This document shows, one piece after another, positions 27,387 to 35,530 of a DNA stretch of 64,000 nt. Numbering within the stretch: position 1 is the first letter of the stretch; every line of letters starts with the position of its first letter. The notes under the pieces are model-generated. The model was given only the letters and a program-made list of their open reading frames with translations, had not been told where the DNA came from and did not search any database. Origin of the DNA: Nostoc sp. XA010 (lineage in GTDB: Bacteria; Cyanobacteriota; Cyanobacteriia; Cyanobacteriales; Nostocaceae); the NCBI RefSeq assembly GCF_020829625.1, contig NZ_JAIVFX010000019.1, positions 44,793 through 108,792 on the forward strand, given 5' to 3'. The position numbers and the translations under genes are program-made.

Positions 27387-28527
27387 TCTTGCTTAACTCC
27401 TCGAATAGATCCACATAAGTTTGTGCCATAGTAGTCCAGCTATGTTTTTCTGCCACAAAGCGAGCTGCTTTGCCCATTTGCTTCATCAAGGGGCGATTGC
27501 TCACCAAAGACATCAGCGCCACAGCCAAAGCATCAATATCATCTGAGTCGGATAAGACGATGCCACATTCTGGTGTCACCAACTCTCCGCCCCCGGTGGC
27601 TGTGGCAGTAATTACAGGCAGTCCTGAAGAAAGTGCTTCTAACAATACGAGGCTACAAGCTTCGTATCGGGAAGGAAAAACAAATAAATCTACTGCTTGC
27701 ATAATTTGGGGGATATCACGGCGAAATCCGACAAAATGCACGCGATCGCTTAACCCTAAAGATGCTGCTAATTCTGGGAAAGGGCTACCTTGAGTGTGTC
27801 CCACCACTGCCAAATGTAAATCGGGAACTTTCGCCAAGGCGTGCAGCACTGTATCTAAGTTCTTTCTGGGTGTGCGGATATCTCCAGCGAACAGTGCTAG
27901 GGTGACATTCTCCGGTAAACCTAATTTTTGGCGATGCCTAGGTTGGGCTACGCCTACGCTTTCAGCAGGAGCAAACTCTTCTAAGTCAACGCCATTGATA
28001 ATTACGCGAATCCGAGAACGCGGCACACCAATATTAACTAATTCCTGGGCGACCTTTTCGGATACAGCCACCACAACCTGCGCTTTTTGGAAAGCCTGTT
28101 TTTCCCAACGCGCATTAAAAGCTGTAAATAGCCATTGATAGAAACCATACAAATCTCGGCGGTTACGGGAAATATGAACAGGCGATCGCAACCATGAACT
28201 GTGGACAAAATGTACAGCATTCACATCAGCCGCAGCCAGATTAATTGCTCCATTGACTTTAACTAAATCAATCTCAGAGCGATGTTGACGTAACCAATCT
28301 GCGCTTTTTTGGGCAAATATGAAATTCCGCACAAATTCTGTCGGATAGCCTTTGACTGGAATTTTAATCCAATTAACTTGACTATTATCTTCTAGTTCTG
28401 GTGCGACTTCACTAGCCAATAATGTCAATTCATGACCACGACGAATTGCTTCTTGAGCTACTTCGTAATTTACCCGCCCCTGACCATCACCTTTTTTGAT
28501 TTTATGAGTAACAATACAAAGTTTCAT
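27304..28527 (-). CDS. Glycosyltransferase, GT4 family
   Basis: The 407-residue GT-B enzyme has an N-terminal KIKKGDGQGRVNYEVA acceptor loop, a donor-side LALFAGDIRTPRKNLDTVL near residue 210, and the RYEACSLVLLEALSSGLPVI motif near 295. AAGGTAG lies just before the ATG. About residues 185-200 (SVGVAQPRHR) are encoded by a dispersed repeat at 27942-27963, an in-frame insertion in the linker between domains. The C-terminal 20 residues overlap the downstream GT2 start. It sits in the glycosyltransferase block downstream of hepA. Confidence 0.88.
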   Translation of the reverse strand: MKLCIVTHKIKKGDGQGRVNYEVAQEAIRRGHELTLLASEVAPELEDNSQVNWIKIPVKGYPTEFVRNFIFAQKSADWLRQHRSEIDLVKVNGAINLAAADVNAVHFVHSSWLRSPVHISRNRRDLYGFYQWLFTAFNARWEKQAFQKAQVVVAVSEKVAQELVNIGVPRSRIRVIINGVDLEEFAPAESVGVAQPRHRQKLGLPENVTLALFAGDIRTPRKNLDTVLHALAKVPDLHLAVVGHTQGSPFPELAASLGLSDRVHFVGFRRDIPQIMQAVDLFVFPSRYEACSLVLLEALSSGLPVITATATGGGELVTPECGIVLSDSDDIDALAVALMSLVSNRPLMKQMGKAARFVAEKHSWTTMAQTYVDLFEELSKNAEHRSDTDLSPSTRPITLPFGATGAN

Positions 28528-28630
28528 ATACTACCTTGCTTGGTAAAATAAGCGAAAACAAAGACGCAAAGTAAAAAACTTATTTTTATTACCTTTGTGT
28601 CCTCTGCGTCTCTGCGGTTCGTTAAAAGAA

Positions 28631-28764
28631 TAGACCTCTTGCATAAATCGAATAGACCCCCCTTAATCCCCCCTTATAAAGGGGGGAAACTTGAAATCTT
28701 CCCCCCTCCCGTTGTGAAGGGGAGGGTTGGGGAGGGGTGATTCAAGGATTTTTGCAAGAAGTTT
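28631..28764. repeat. Dispersed element with imperfect terminal inverted repeats
   Basis: The left end TAGACCTCTTGCATAAATC and the right end GATTTTTGCAAGAAGTTTA are inverted copies with a few mismatches. The 134-base interior consists of C-rich and G-rich blocks that can fold on each other (CCCCCCTTAATCCCCCC against GGGGGG, and CCCCCCTCCCGTTGTG with GGGGAGGGTTGGGGAGGGG). It lies between two glycosyltransferase genes, next to a CTCTGCGTCTCTGCGG dispersed repeat. Its ends differ from those of the 6190 family. Confidence 0.6.
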
Positions 28765-28792
28765 AATCTACAATTTAGACACTATTCCTCTA

Positions 28793-29785
28793 TCATTTAG
28801 AAATTTCTATTAATTTTTCTCCGAAAAAACGCGGAGTAAAACTGAGGCCTAGTGCCGCTATAGTTCGCACATCAAATTTTTGTTTATTCAACGTTTGCCA
28901 AAAATAAGGACGTGCTGCGGCTATCTGTTCACTTCGTAGCAAACCAATTCCCAAAGTTGTATTAGCTTCTAACCATTTCTGTTGAAAGTAAGTTTTAAAT
29001 TGCTGTAAACGAGCGTCTTGCATAAAGACTTGATAACAAAACATTTCGCTTTTAGCTTTGCGGATTTTTGCTTGCACATCTCGACTACCACTGAGCATAG
29101 TGTCAGTTTGCTCATGGGCACGATATCGCGTCAATCTTTCTGGATAATAGTAAGCACCGTAACCAGATATACAACAGAGATAAGTTAAATATAAATCCCA
29201 CATTCCGCCAACTTCTGAGGGCATACTATCCCAATCGATAATATTATTACGAATCACACAAGATGCAGCAGTGGGTATGCTTTTATCTACCAATCCAATT
29301 TTGTAAAAAGGTTGATGAATTCCTTTTGCTAGTTTGTCTCGCTTGTAACCGCGTGTATTTTCTTCAGTACCAGCATCATTAATTATGCTATCTGCATCTA
29401 TAATATATTGGTCACAAAAAGCGAGAATTAACTCAGAATTTGCTTCTAGAGGTGGTACTAGGTTTGCTAAAAAATCTTCATTCCACATATCATCATCATG
29501 AAGACTAGCAACATATTTACCTCGCGCCATCTTGAAGCCATGCTGCTGATTAGCAATCATCCCCACATTTTGCTGATGTCGCCAAAATTTAATGCGTGAA
29601 TCACCAAAAGATGCGACAAGTGCTTGAGGATTTTCTGGACTACAATTATCAGAAACAATAATTTCGATATTTTGATAAGTTTGTTTAACAGCGCTAGCGA
29701 TCGCTTGCTTGAGATACTTTGGTCTATTATAGGTGGGGATAATAACGCTAACTAAAGGCTGTTGAGATTCTTGAGACAATGACAT
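28793..29785 (-). CDS. Glycosyltransferase, GT2 family
   Basis: The 330-residue protein is a GT-A fold enzyme. SVIIPTYNRPKYLKQAI opens the nucleotide-binding domain, VSDNCSPENP follows near residue 44, and the metal-binding ASLHDDDMWNEDF is near residues 92-102. AAGGAAA precedes the ATG by six bases. It follows the upstream GT4 gene by 62 bases, so these genes are probably in one transcript. The sugar it transfers cannot be read from sequence. Confidence 0.88.
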   Translation of the reverse strand: MSLSQESQQPLVSVIIPTYNRPKYLKQAIASAVKQTYQNIEIIVSDNCSPENPQALVASFGDSRIKFWRHQQNVGMIANQQHGFKMARGKYVASLHDDDMWNEDFLANLVPPLEANSELILAFCDQYIIDADSIINDAGTEENTRGYKRDKLAKGIHQPFYKIGLVDKSIPTAASCVIRNNIIDWDSMPSEVGGMWDLYLTYLCCISGYGAYYYPERLTRYRAHEQTDTMLSGSRDVQAKIRKAKSEMFCYQVFMQDARLQQFKTYFQQKWLEANTTLGIGLLRSEQIAAARPYFWQTLNKQKFDVRTIAALGLSFTPRFFGEKLIEISK

Positions 29786-29847
29786 ATTTTTTCCTTTATA
29801 TTTAATAGGTAAAAAATGGACAATTTGATGTTTATACCAAACTAAGC

Positions 29848-31050
29848 TTATTTCGCTTGAGAAACGCTATATATTTTTTCCGCTCTAGAAGGAAATTCAG
29901 CTATTGTTTTTGCATAAATTGTTCGGAGATTATTTACATGAGCATTCATTGTAAATTCTTTCATTAATAAAGCATGACCTTGTTCGCCCATATATCGGCT
30001 TTTTTCATAATCTCCATACAAATTATGAATAGCATCAGCCAGTTTTTTGATATCATTACCTGGAACAAGAATACCCGTTTCTCCATCTCGCAAATATTCT
30101 GGAATTCCTCCGACTGCACTACCAATTACAGGTCGATAACGAGAATATGATTCTAGAGTTACAAGACCGGCAGGTTCAGGCCAAACGCTAGGAAAGATGA
30201 CTGCAAAACACTGTTCGTAAAGATTATTTAATGTGTTGCGATCGCACCAACCATGCCAAGTAATTCGATTACTTAATCCGAGTGTATTTGCTAACCTTTC
30301 TAAGCGTGGTCGTTCCCAGCCTTCACCTGCAATATCAAGTTTAATTTGCGGATTTGTATGTATTAAGGTTTTGAGCAACCATTCCAGACCTTTATCAGAA
30401 ACAATCCGTCCAACAAACAAAATTCTATGATTTTGGTGGATATCTAAACTCAGGGGTGCAATTGTTATTTGTGGTATAGAGATACCACAATGTATCGTTA
30501 CAATTTGCTCAGAGTTTACACCGTTTTTAATCAACTCTTGACGCACGTATTCGCTATTAGCAACAAAAGTAATTTTTACTTTTTTTAAGACTTCTAATAA
30601 CTGATGAGTAATTTGAAGTTCTTTAAGACTTTTTAACGGTCTACGGCTACCACATTTATCTGCTAATTTACCCCAGGTACAACCTAAGTAAGAGAAGTTG
30701 CGATCGCAGATTGTTCGCTGCCCAGCTAAATACTTTGTACCGCTAGGACAGTACAATGAGTGATTATGAACGCTAAAAACCGTAGGACACTCGCCTGTAA
30801 GCTGCAAAAGCAAATCTGGGCTGTGGAGGTGCAGCAGCTTAAACTTTCTTTGGTCAACATTCTTAAGCGATCTTATCACGCGATCGCTAACTTCAGGTGG
30901 TCGATGTTCAAACAGAGAAGCTAAATAAGTTTCAACACCTCCACCCTCACCTACATCAAAATTGGAGCATTGATAAATCAAGTCTTCTTCAAAAATATCC
31001 CTGTGTAATAGTTGATCATTTTGCTTGGCATTATTGATTGAGTTAAGCAT
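29848..31050 (-). CDS. Glycosyltransferase, GT4 family
   Basis: The 400-residue protein has the GT4 donor domain with HRILFVGRIVSDKGLEWLL near residue 208 and PEPAGLVTLESYSRYRPVIG near 288. A middle segment (CPSGTKYLAGQRTICDRNF...CTWGKLADKCG, about residues 100-132) is rich in cysteine, as in a subgroup of GT4 enzymes with HNHSLYCPSG-like motifs. GGTGG precedes the ATG. The first 40 residues carry no recognised motif and include GEGGGVETYLASL, which fits the acceptor-side glycine loop. Part of the glycosyltransferase block of the island. Confidence 0.87.
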   Translation of the reverse strand: MLNSINNAKQNDQLLHRDIFEEDLIYQCSNFDVGEGGGVETYLASLFEHRPPEVSDRVIRSLKNVDQRKFKLLHLHSPDLLLQLTGECPTVFSVHNHSLYCPSGTKYLAGQRTICDRNFSYLGCTWGKLADKCGSRRPLKSLKELQITHQLLEVLKKVKITFVANSEYVRQELIKNGVNSEQIVTIHCGISIPQITIAPLSLDIHQNHRILFVGRIVSDKGLEWLLKTLIHTNPQIKLDIAGEGWERPRLERLANTLGLSNRITWHGWCDRNTLNNLYEQCFAVIFPSVWPEPAGLVTLESYSRYRPVIGSAVGGIPEYLRDGETGILVPGNDIKKLADAIHNLYGDYEKSRYMGEQGHALLMKEFTMNAHVNNLRTIYAKTIAEFPSRAEKIYSVSQAK

Positions 31051-31118
31051 TAACCACCATTTTTTACGTTATTACTAATTTGTATTCCTCATCTAAATAG
31101 AGGCTTAAATTCATCAAC

Positions 31119-31958
31119 TTATATGCCAGCGTTAAACCAAAACTTGTGTCTGATATCACTCACATAATGTCTAAGAACAATTTTTTTACTTGCAGATTTA
31201 TCTGGATAAATGAACTGATCTTCTACATTAAGAACATATTTTTTTGAGCATATAGGCTTACCATGATTGTGATGCATTGTCAAATGAACAATTGTTTGTT
31301 CCGTAAAATAAGTAGGAGGTTCTTGGAGATTTGCTAAACGTTCGATAGCAAAACTCCAGTCAAATTCATGCCTAAAGAACATAAATCCACCATTTACTGG
31401 ATTTGACTTTTCAGAATCATTATAAATAATTCGCTCATCTAGCGATATAGAACAATCAGGTAGATAGAGAGAATATTTATCGTCCGATTTACTCAAATTA
31501 ATTAAGTCAATCCCGCCGGGGAAAAATAAAATATCTGAATCAGTGTAAATCGTAGCTCCATTAACCGGAATTGACATTAACGCCGACAACTTTTTGCCAA
31601 GTGGATGCAGTTGGGCATAATCATGAACACATTGAGGTAAATCGGTTCTCAGGAAGTTTTGTAAAGGTATTACCTTAACGCAGGGATGGACACGGTGGAG
31701 TAAATTACAACTAGACTCAGTGTAACTGCCATCAGAAACTACAGCGAATATATCTGGAATGCCGACATGACGAATGAATGAGCGAATACTTGCTACTTGT
31801 TCTGGTAAATCACGTTCACATGAAAAAGCATAGACACTTACCGGAACTTGTCGAGTTTGTTTTATCGGAATGCTGACAATCTGAGAAAGGGCTGCTTTAT
31901 ATAGGGAGCGATTAAATTTACCCTGCATCTTAGCAGTGTGGTAGCCTAGATTTACCAT
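31119..31958 (-). CDS. Putative GT-A glycosyltransferase with DxD motif
   Basis: The 279-residue protein does not match a family I can name with certainty. It has a GT-A-like layout: VSVYAFSCERDLPEQVASI near residue 40, IFAVVSDGSY near 70, and YTDSDILFFPGG near 138, where DSD fits a metal-binding DxD. NGGFMFFRHE near 188 fits the acceptor region of GT8-like enzymes. AGGA lies about 8 bases before the ATG. Position directly downstream of hepA argues for a role in the same polysaccharide. Confidence 0.65.
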   Translation of the reverse strand: MVNLGYHTAKMQGKFNRSLYKAALSQIVSIPIKQTRQVPVSVYAFSCERDLPEQVASIRSFIRHVGIPDIFAVVSDGSYTESSCNLLHRVHPCVKVIPLQNFLRTDLPQCVHDYAQLHPLGKKLSALMSIPVNGATIYTDSDILFFPGGIDLINLSKSDDKYSLYLPDCSISLDERIIYNDSEKSNPVNGGFMFFRHEFDWSFAIERLANLQEPPTYFTEQTIVHLTMHHNHGKPICSKKYVLNVEDQFIYPDKSASKKIVLRHYVSDIRHKFWFNAGI

Positions 31959-32002
31959 TTATTTTTCCTGGTTAAAATTATAAATAATTGGCTAGGAGAA
32001 TG

Positions 32003-32039
32003 AATTCGTAATTTGCTTGTGAATTACAAATTACGAATT
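32003..32039. repeat. Inverted repeat downstream of hepA
   Basis: AATTCGTAATTTG (32003-32015) is the exact inverse of CAAATTACGAATT (32027-32039), a 13-bp stem with an 11-base loop. Further ATTACGAATTACGA copies follow up to 32083 and overlap the last codons of hepA. It could act as a weak terminator or mRNA-stabilising stem after hepA. The motif family is common in Nostoc intergenic DNA. Confidence 0.55.
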
Positions 32040-32076
32040 GCGTAGCTTGCTTCTCCCCAGAGGCGAGTATTACGAA

Positions 32077-33918
32077 TTACGAGTTATAGTATTGCATCTG
32101 GTGATATTCCCAAAGCTTGCCTTTACGTCCGAGTAATTCTTGATATTTGCCCTGTTCTACTATCCGCCCTGCTTCCAAGACTACGACTTTATCGGCTTTA
32201 GCAATAGTAGAAAGACGGTGAGCGATCGCAATTACTGTTCTACCCACAGATAGCTTTTCTAATGAATCTTGAATCAAACGCTCTGATACAGAATCTAAAG
32301 CACTAGTTGCTTCATCCAAAATCAAAATTTCTGGGTTCCTTAGTAGCGCCCGTGCGATAGCAATTCGCTGTCTTTGTCCTCCAGATAATCTAACACCCCG
32401 ATCTCCCAATTGGGTATTAAAACCTTCGGGCATTTCTAAAATAAATTCCAGCGCATTCGCTAGTTTAGCGGCTTCTTGAATTTGCTCATTAGTGGCTTGG
32501 GGAGTACCGTAAGCAATATTTTGCCAAACATCAGTATTGAAGATAAAAGTATCTTGACTGACAACAGCTATTTGACGACGTAGAGAGTTAATTTCAAACA
32601 GCCGAATATCAATTTCATCGATATAGATATTTCCCTCGGTAGCAGTGTAAAAGCGAGGAATTAAATCAGCAAGAGTTGTTTTACCAGCGCCAGAGGCTCC
32701 AACTAATGCAGTCATTTTCCCCTTTTCAATGGTTAGGGTAACATTATGCAACACTATATTTTTGTCATCGTAGCCAAAATCCACAGATACTAAATTTATT
32801 GCCCTTTCTAAAGCCTTAAACTTAAGTGTTCCATCCTGAAAATAATTTTTATCATCACTTTTTAGCAGATTTTTAATGTTGTCTGCCGAGCCATGTAAAG
32901 TACTGAGAAATGCTCTCGTGCCATTAATATCTTGAACAAAGGGGATGAAGCGAAATAGCACAAAGAAAAATGTTAGCAAAGAAGCAACTTGTAGCGTTCC
33001 ATTACTAACCAGGCTAGTGAATGCCAAAATAATCATTCCCACCAACACCGTAGTAGCTACCCCTTCGGCAATTGGTTTTACAAGTGTCCAAGTGAATACA
33101 ACTTTAGTTGTAGTACTTACTACCTTGTCGCTAGCTTTGTAATAACGTTGGCGCTCAAATTCTTGAGTACCACAGGAATGAACCGTGCGAATGCCATTAA
33201 TAAATTCTATGGCTGTTGATGTAAAATTAGCATTAGCAGTTGTCATGCCAAAACTTGATTCTCTGACTCTGGCATTCAGATTAGATAAACCTACACCTAA
33301 AAGTGTAAATAGTAATGCTGAAATCACAGTCAGTTGCCATGATATCAAAAACATTGATATTAAGTAGACAAGAGTTGTGATTCCCCTAGTTATTAAAAAG
33401 GCTGCGCCACTGAAACCCTGTCTTATCCTTTCAATTTCTGTGGTTATTGTGTTAATTAGTTCACCAGAACGAGTTTTGGCAAAGTAACTTAACGATAAGG
33501 ATTGTAACTGTTCAAAAATTTGCTTACGTAAGCGATCGCCAAAATGCAGTTGAGATAATTCAGTATAAACTTGTCCAAAGTAATTGAAGGCAACACGTAA
33601 CCAAGTACTGAATAAAATCAGCAAAGATACTCGGTACAGACGATTAATTGCCGATGAATTAGCTCCCAATACTAAATTATCAAACCATTCTATTCCTGTT
33701 TGGACAGGTTGAGCGTTGGGACTAGTTAAGCTTTGTAAAAAGGAAAGTAAAAAACCAATACTTACACCTTCAAAAGTTGCCGCCAGAATTGAGAATATCA
33801 AAGCTAAAATTACAATCTTGCGAAAGTGTTTAAATTCTCGCAATAGCAAATAGTTGTCTTGCCAAAAGCTAGAAGCTTTAAGCAAACTACGAAGTTTTTG
33901 AGGAAGTTGGGAATGCAT
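32077..33918 (-). CDS. hepA: ABC exporter HepA (fused permease and ATPase)
   Basis: HepA of Anabaena is an MsbA-type exporter needed to build the heterocyst envelope polysaccharide layer. This 613-residue protein has an N-terminal permease domain with six membrane segments (about 35-330) and a C-terminal ATPase with Walker A LVGASGAGKTT near 403, signature RLSGGQRQRIAIA near 507, Walker B ILILDEATSALDS near 528 and the H-loop IAHRLSTI. Length matches the Anabaena protein (about 607). The gene name rests on the island context (hepC and a Wzc-like gene upstream, glycosyltransferases downstream). Regulation by nitrogen step-down is known for Anabaena hepA but not visible here. Confidence 0.85.
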   Translation of the reverse strand: MHSQLPQKLRSLLKASSFWQDNYLLLREFKHFRKIVILALIFSILAATFEGVSIGFLLSFLQSLTSPNAQPVQTGIEWFDNLVLGANSSAINRLYRVSLLILFSTWLRVAFNYFGQVYTELSQLHFGDRLRKQIFEQLQSLSLSYFAKTRSGELINTITTEIERIRQGFSGAAFLITRGITTLVYLISMFLISWQLTVISALLFTLLGVGLSNLNARVRESSFGMTTANANFTSTAIEFINGIRTVHSCGTQEFERQRYYKASDKVVSTTTKVVFTWTLVKPIAEGVATTVLVGMIILAFTSLVSNGTLQVASLLTFFFVLFRFIPFVQDINGTRAFLSTLHGSADNIKNLLKSDDKNYFQDGTLKFKALERAINLVSVDFGYDDKNIVLHNVTLTIEKGKMTALVGASGAGKTTLADLIPRFYTATEGNIYIDEIDIRLFEINSLRRQIAVVSQDTFIFNTDVWQNIAYGTPQATNEQIQEAAKLANALEFILEMPEGFNTQLGDRGVRLSGGQRQRIAIARALLRNPEILILDEATSALDSVSERLIQDSLEKLSVGRTVIAIAHRLSTIAKADKVVVLEAGRIVEQGKYQELLGRKGKLWEYHQMQYYNS

Positions 33919-34013
33919 GGATTTTATAATAATAGTTTGGCAAGGTAGATAGACCGCTATAGTGCTTTAGCCTCAGTGCGGTAGATGAAACCATCAGTTA
34001 CCGCACAGATAAA

Positions 34014-34733
34014 TTACAGTGTTTGGCTATCTAGATGTAACAGGTGAGACTGTGCTTCTACTTCCCACGAAGCTTTAATTTCTGGTAATTTATTTAGCTG
34101 TACTGCATCTTCTAAAGTCCAACAACGAGATCCGGTCAAACTCATGTCACCCCGTAGCACGTTAAATAACTGGGGCAGATTATCAAGGCTGTATTTACCC
34201 ATCCAACGCCCTAGCGCTGTGGTGTTTTGCGTGCGAAACCTCATTGCCCGAAACAGCTTACCCCGTTCTCCAACCCGCCACTCACGGCAAAAAAGTGACC
34301 CTGGCGAGTAAACCTGCATTAACACAAGCAATCCCAACATGACTGGACTTACTAATAGCAGCAACACCAAAGCAGCAATCCAATCAATTAGTCGCTGTAC
34401 TTGTCTCAAGGGTTGCTTAGGCAGTTTATTGCTAGCAGATATGCCTACGAATATTGGCTTTTGAGCTTCTTCACATGCATCTGCCCAAAACCTGAGCAAA
34501 GCCTCACCCAGTTTGGGATCTATGCTTACCAAACTTACAGGAGAATGTTGTAAGCATTCTACTAGCGATCGCTTACTATTTAATGAAGGCAGATATGGTT
34601 GTTTCACTTGTCCAAGCGGCTTCACCAACAGCTTACCCCGTCGCCACTGGAGTGTGCAGTACCCACGATTATCTTGGTGTTCCTGGGTTACATCATATAA
34701 ATTCTCTAGAGTTGGAATTATTGAAGTTGTCAT
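34014..34733 (-). CDS. hepC: Undecaprenyl-phosphate sugar transferase HepC
   Basis: The 239-residue protein is a bacterial sugar transferase (WbaP/WcaJ-like), which puts the first sugar phosphate on the lipid carrier. One membrane segment (AALVLLLLVSPVMLGLLVLM, about 118-137) precedes the catalytic part, with CREWRVGERGKLF near 150, MRFRTQN near 165, GKYSLDNLPQLFNVLRGDMSLTG near 180-200. Compared with typical family members, the R-x-SLDELPQ motif reads KYSLDNLPQ, so a usually conserved acidic residue (E) is Asn. The N-terminal 110 residues have no known fold. Gene order with hepA downstream matches Anabaena hepC-hepA. Confidence 0.85.
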   Translation of the reverse strand: MTTSIIPTLENLYDVTQEHQDNRGYCTLQWRRGKLLVKPLGQVKQPYLPSLNSKRSLVECLQHSPVSLVSIDPKLGEALLRFWADACEEAQKPIFVGISASNKLPKQPLRQVQRLIDWIAALVLLLLVSPVMLGLLVLMQVYSPGSLFCREWRVGERGKLFRAMRFRTQNTTALGRWMGKYSLDNLPQLFNVLRGDMSLTGSRCWTLEDAVQLNKLPEIKASWEVEAQSHLLHLDSQTL

Positions 34734-35266
34734 AATGTCTTTGGGTTTATACAGGAGTGAATTGCTGAGGCGTTATCAAAGGCTATCAATGCCAAAGACC
34801 CAAATCCGAATTGTTGTCACTCCAAAAAGTTGGAGATAATTGAGGGCAAAATATGTTATCGCTATTTGCCACTCAGCCAAGCACACATTGTGCAGAATTC
34901 TGCTGGTGTAGAGGTGAACAAATCAACGTTACTATCAATATTCATGAGGAATCAGTATTTTCCGGTAACTACTGACAGTAGAAAAGTGTAGAGGTAAATT
35001 ACCCATGAATCTATATCGACGTTTAATTGCACTGAGGTGTTGATTGTATCGATATATTTAACAAAACCAGTCCCCTGTTGTCTTCTAGCCTTTATGAAGG
35101 TGCTTTAATCTCTAGAATATAAGAGTATGTAGAAATAGCGATCGCTTAAATAAATTCTTTATTTACTCTTTAAAGAGCCAGTGATTTCTTTGATAACCCA
35201 TAAAGTTAGCATAAATATACTGATTTTTTCCTGATTGCAATAAAATTAAATTTTGTTCAAAAAAAT

Positions 35267-35294
35267 GTAGGATAGCACAGCTGTGCTATCCTAC
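35267..35294. repeat. 28-bp perfect palindrome upstream of hepC
   Basis: GTAGGATAGCACAG is followed without any loop by its exact reverse complement. Such a sequence can be a dimeric regulator's operator, a cruciform, or a copy of a small dispersed palindrome. It lies about 530 bases upstream of hepC and 37 bases from the inverted-repeat element at 35331. Confidence 0.75.
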
Positions 35295-35330
35295 GTGTTG
35301 CATTTAATATGAATAGATCCCTAACTTCTT

Positions 35331-35496
35331 AGAGGATGCTTGAAAAGTATTATGCGAAACATCAAAATCATTAAAGACCTAACCCCCTGACCCCCTTCCC
35401 GATGCGGGAAGGGGGAATTCAAAGCCTCTCGACCTTTCGGGGAGAGGAATGGAAGCGGGGTTTTTAGTATACTTAACGACTTTCCAAACAACCTCT
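35331..35496. repeat. MITE-like element (copy 3) upstream of hepC
   Basis: The left end AGAGGATGCTTGAAAAGT (35331-35348) differs by one base from copies 1 and 2. The right end ACTTTCCAAACAACCTCT (35479-35496) is a partly degraded inverse. The 166-base interior has C-rich and G-rich blocks like copy 2 (CCTAACCCCCTGACCCCCTT). It lies between the Wzc-like gene and hepC, so it may separate the two transcription units. Confidence 0.65.
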
Positions 35497-35530
35497 TAGA
35501 AAAGTCGGGGATCTTTCGTCGCCGTACTAG

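Larger units (their letters stand above)
34734..35530. other. Long upstream region of hepC
   Basis: About 800 bases without a gene, between the Wzc-like gene and hepC. It holds the 28-bp palindrome at 35267-35294 and an inverted-repeat element at 35331-35496. The segment 34740-35260 is AT-rich and non-repetitive and is the likely site of the hepC promoter. No exact GTA-N8-TAC NtcA site was found; GTAGAGGTAAATTAC near 34991 has nine bases between the half-sites instead of eight. Confidence 0.6.

Noticed and set aside
34985..35005. NtcA-like site GTAGAGGTAAATTAC upstream of hepC
   Set aside because: The half-sites are nine rather than eight bases apart, and no matching -10 box at the expected distance was established.
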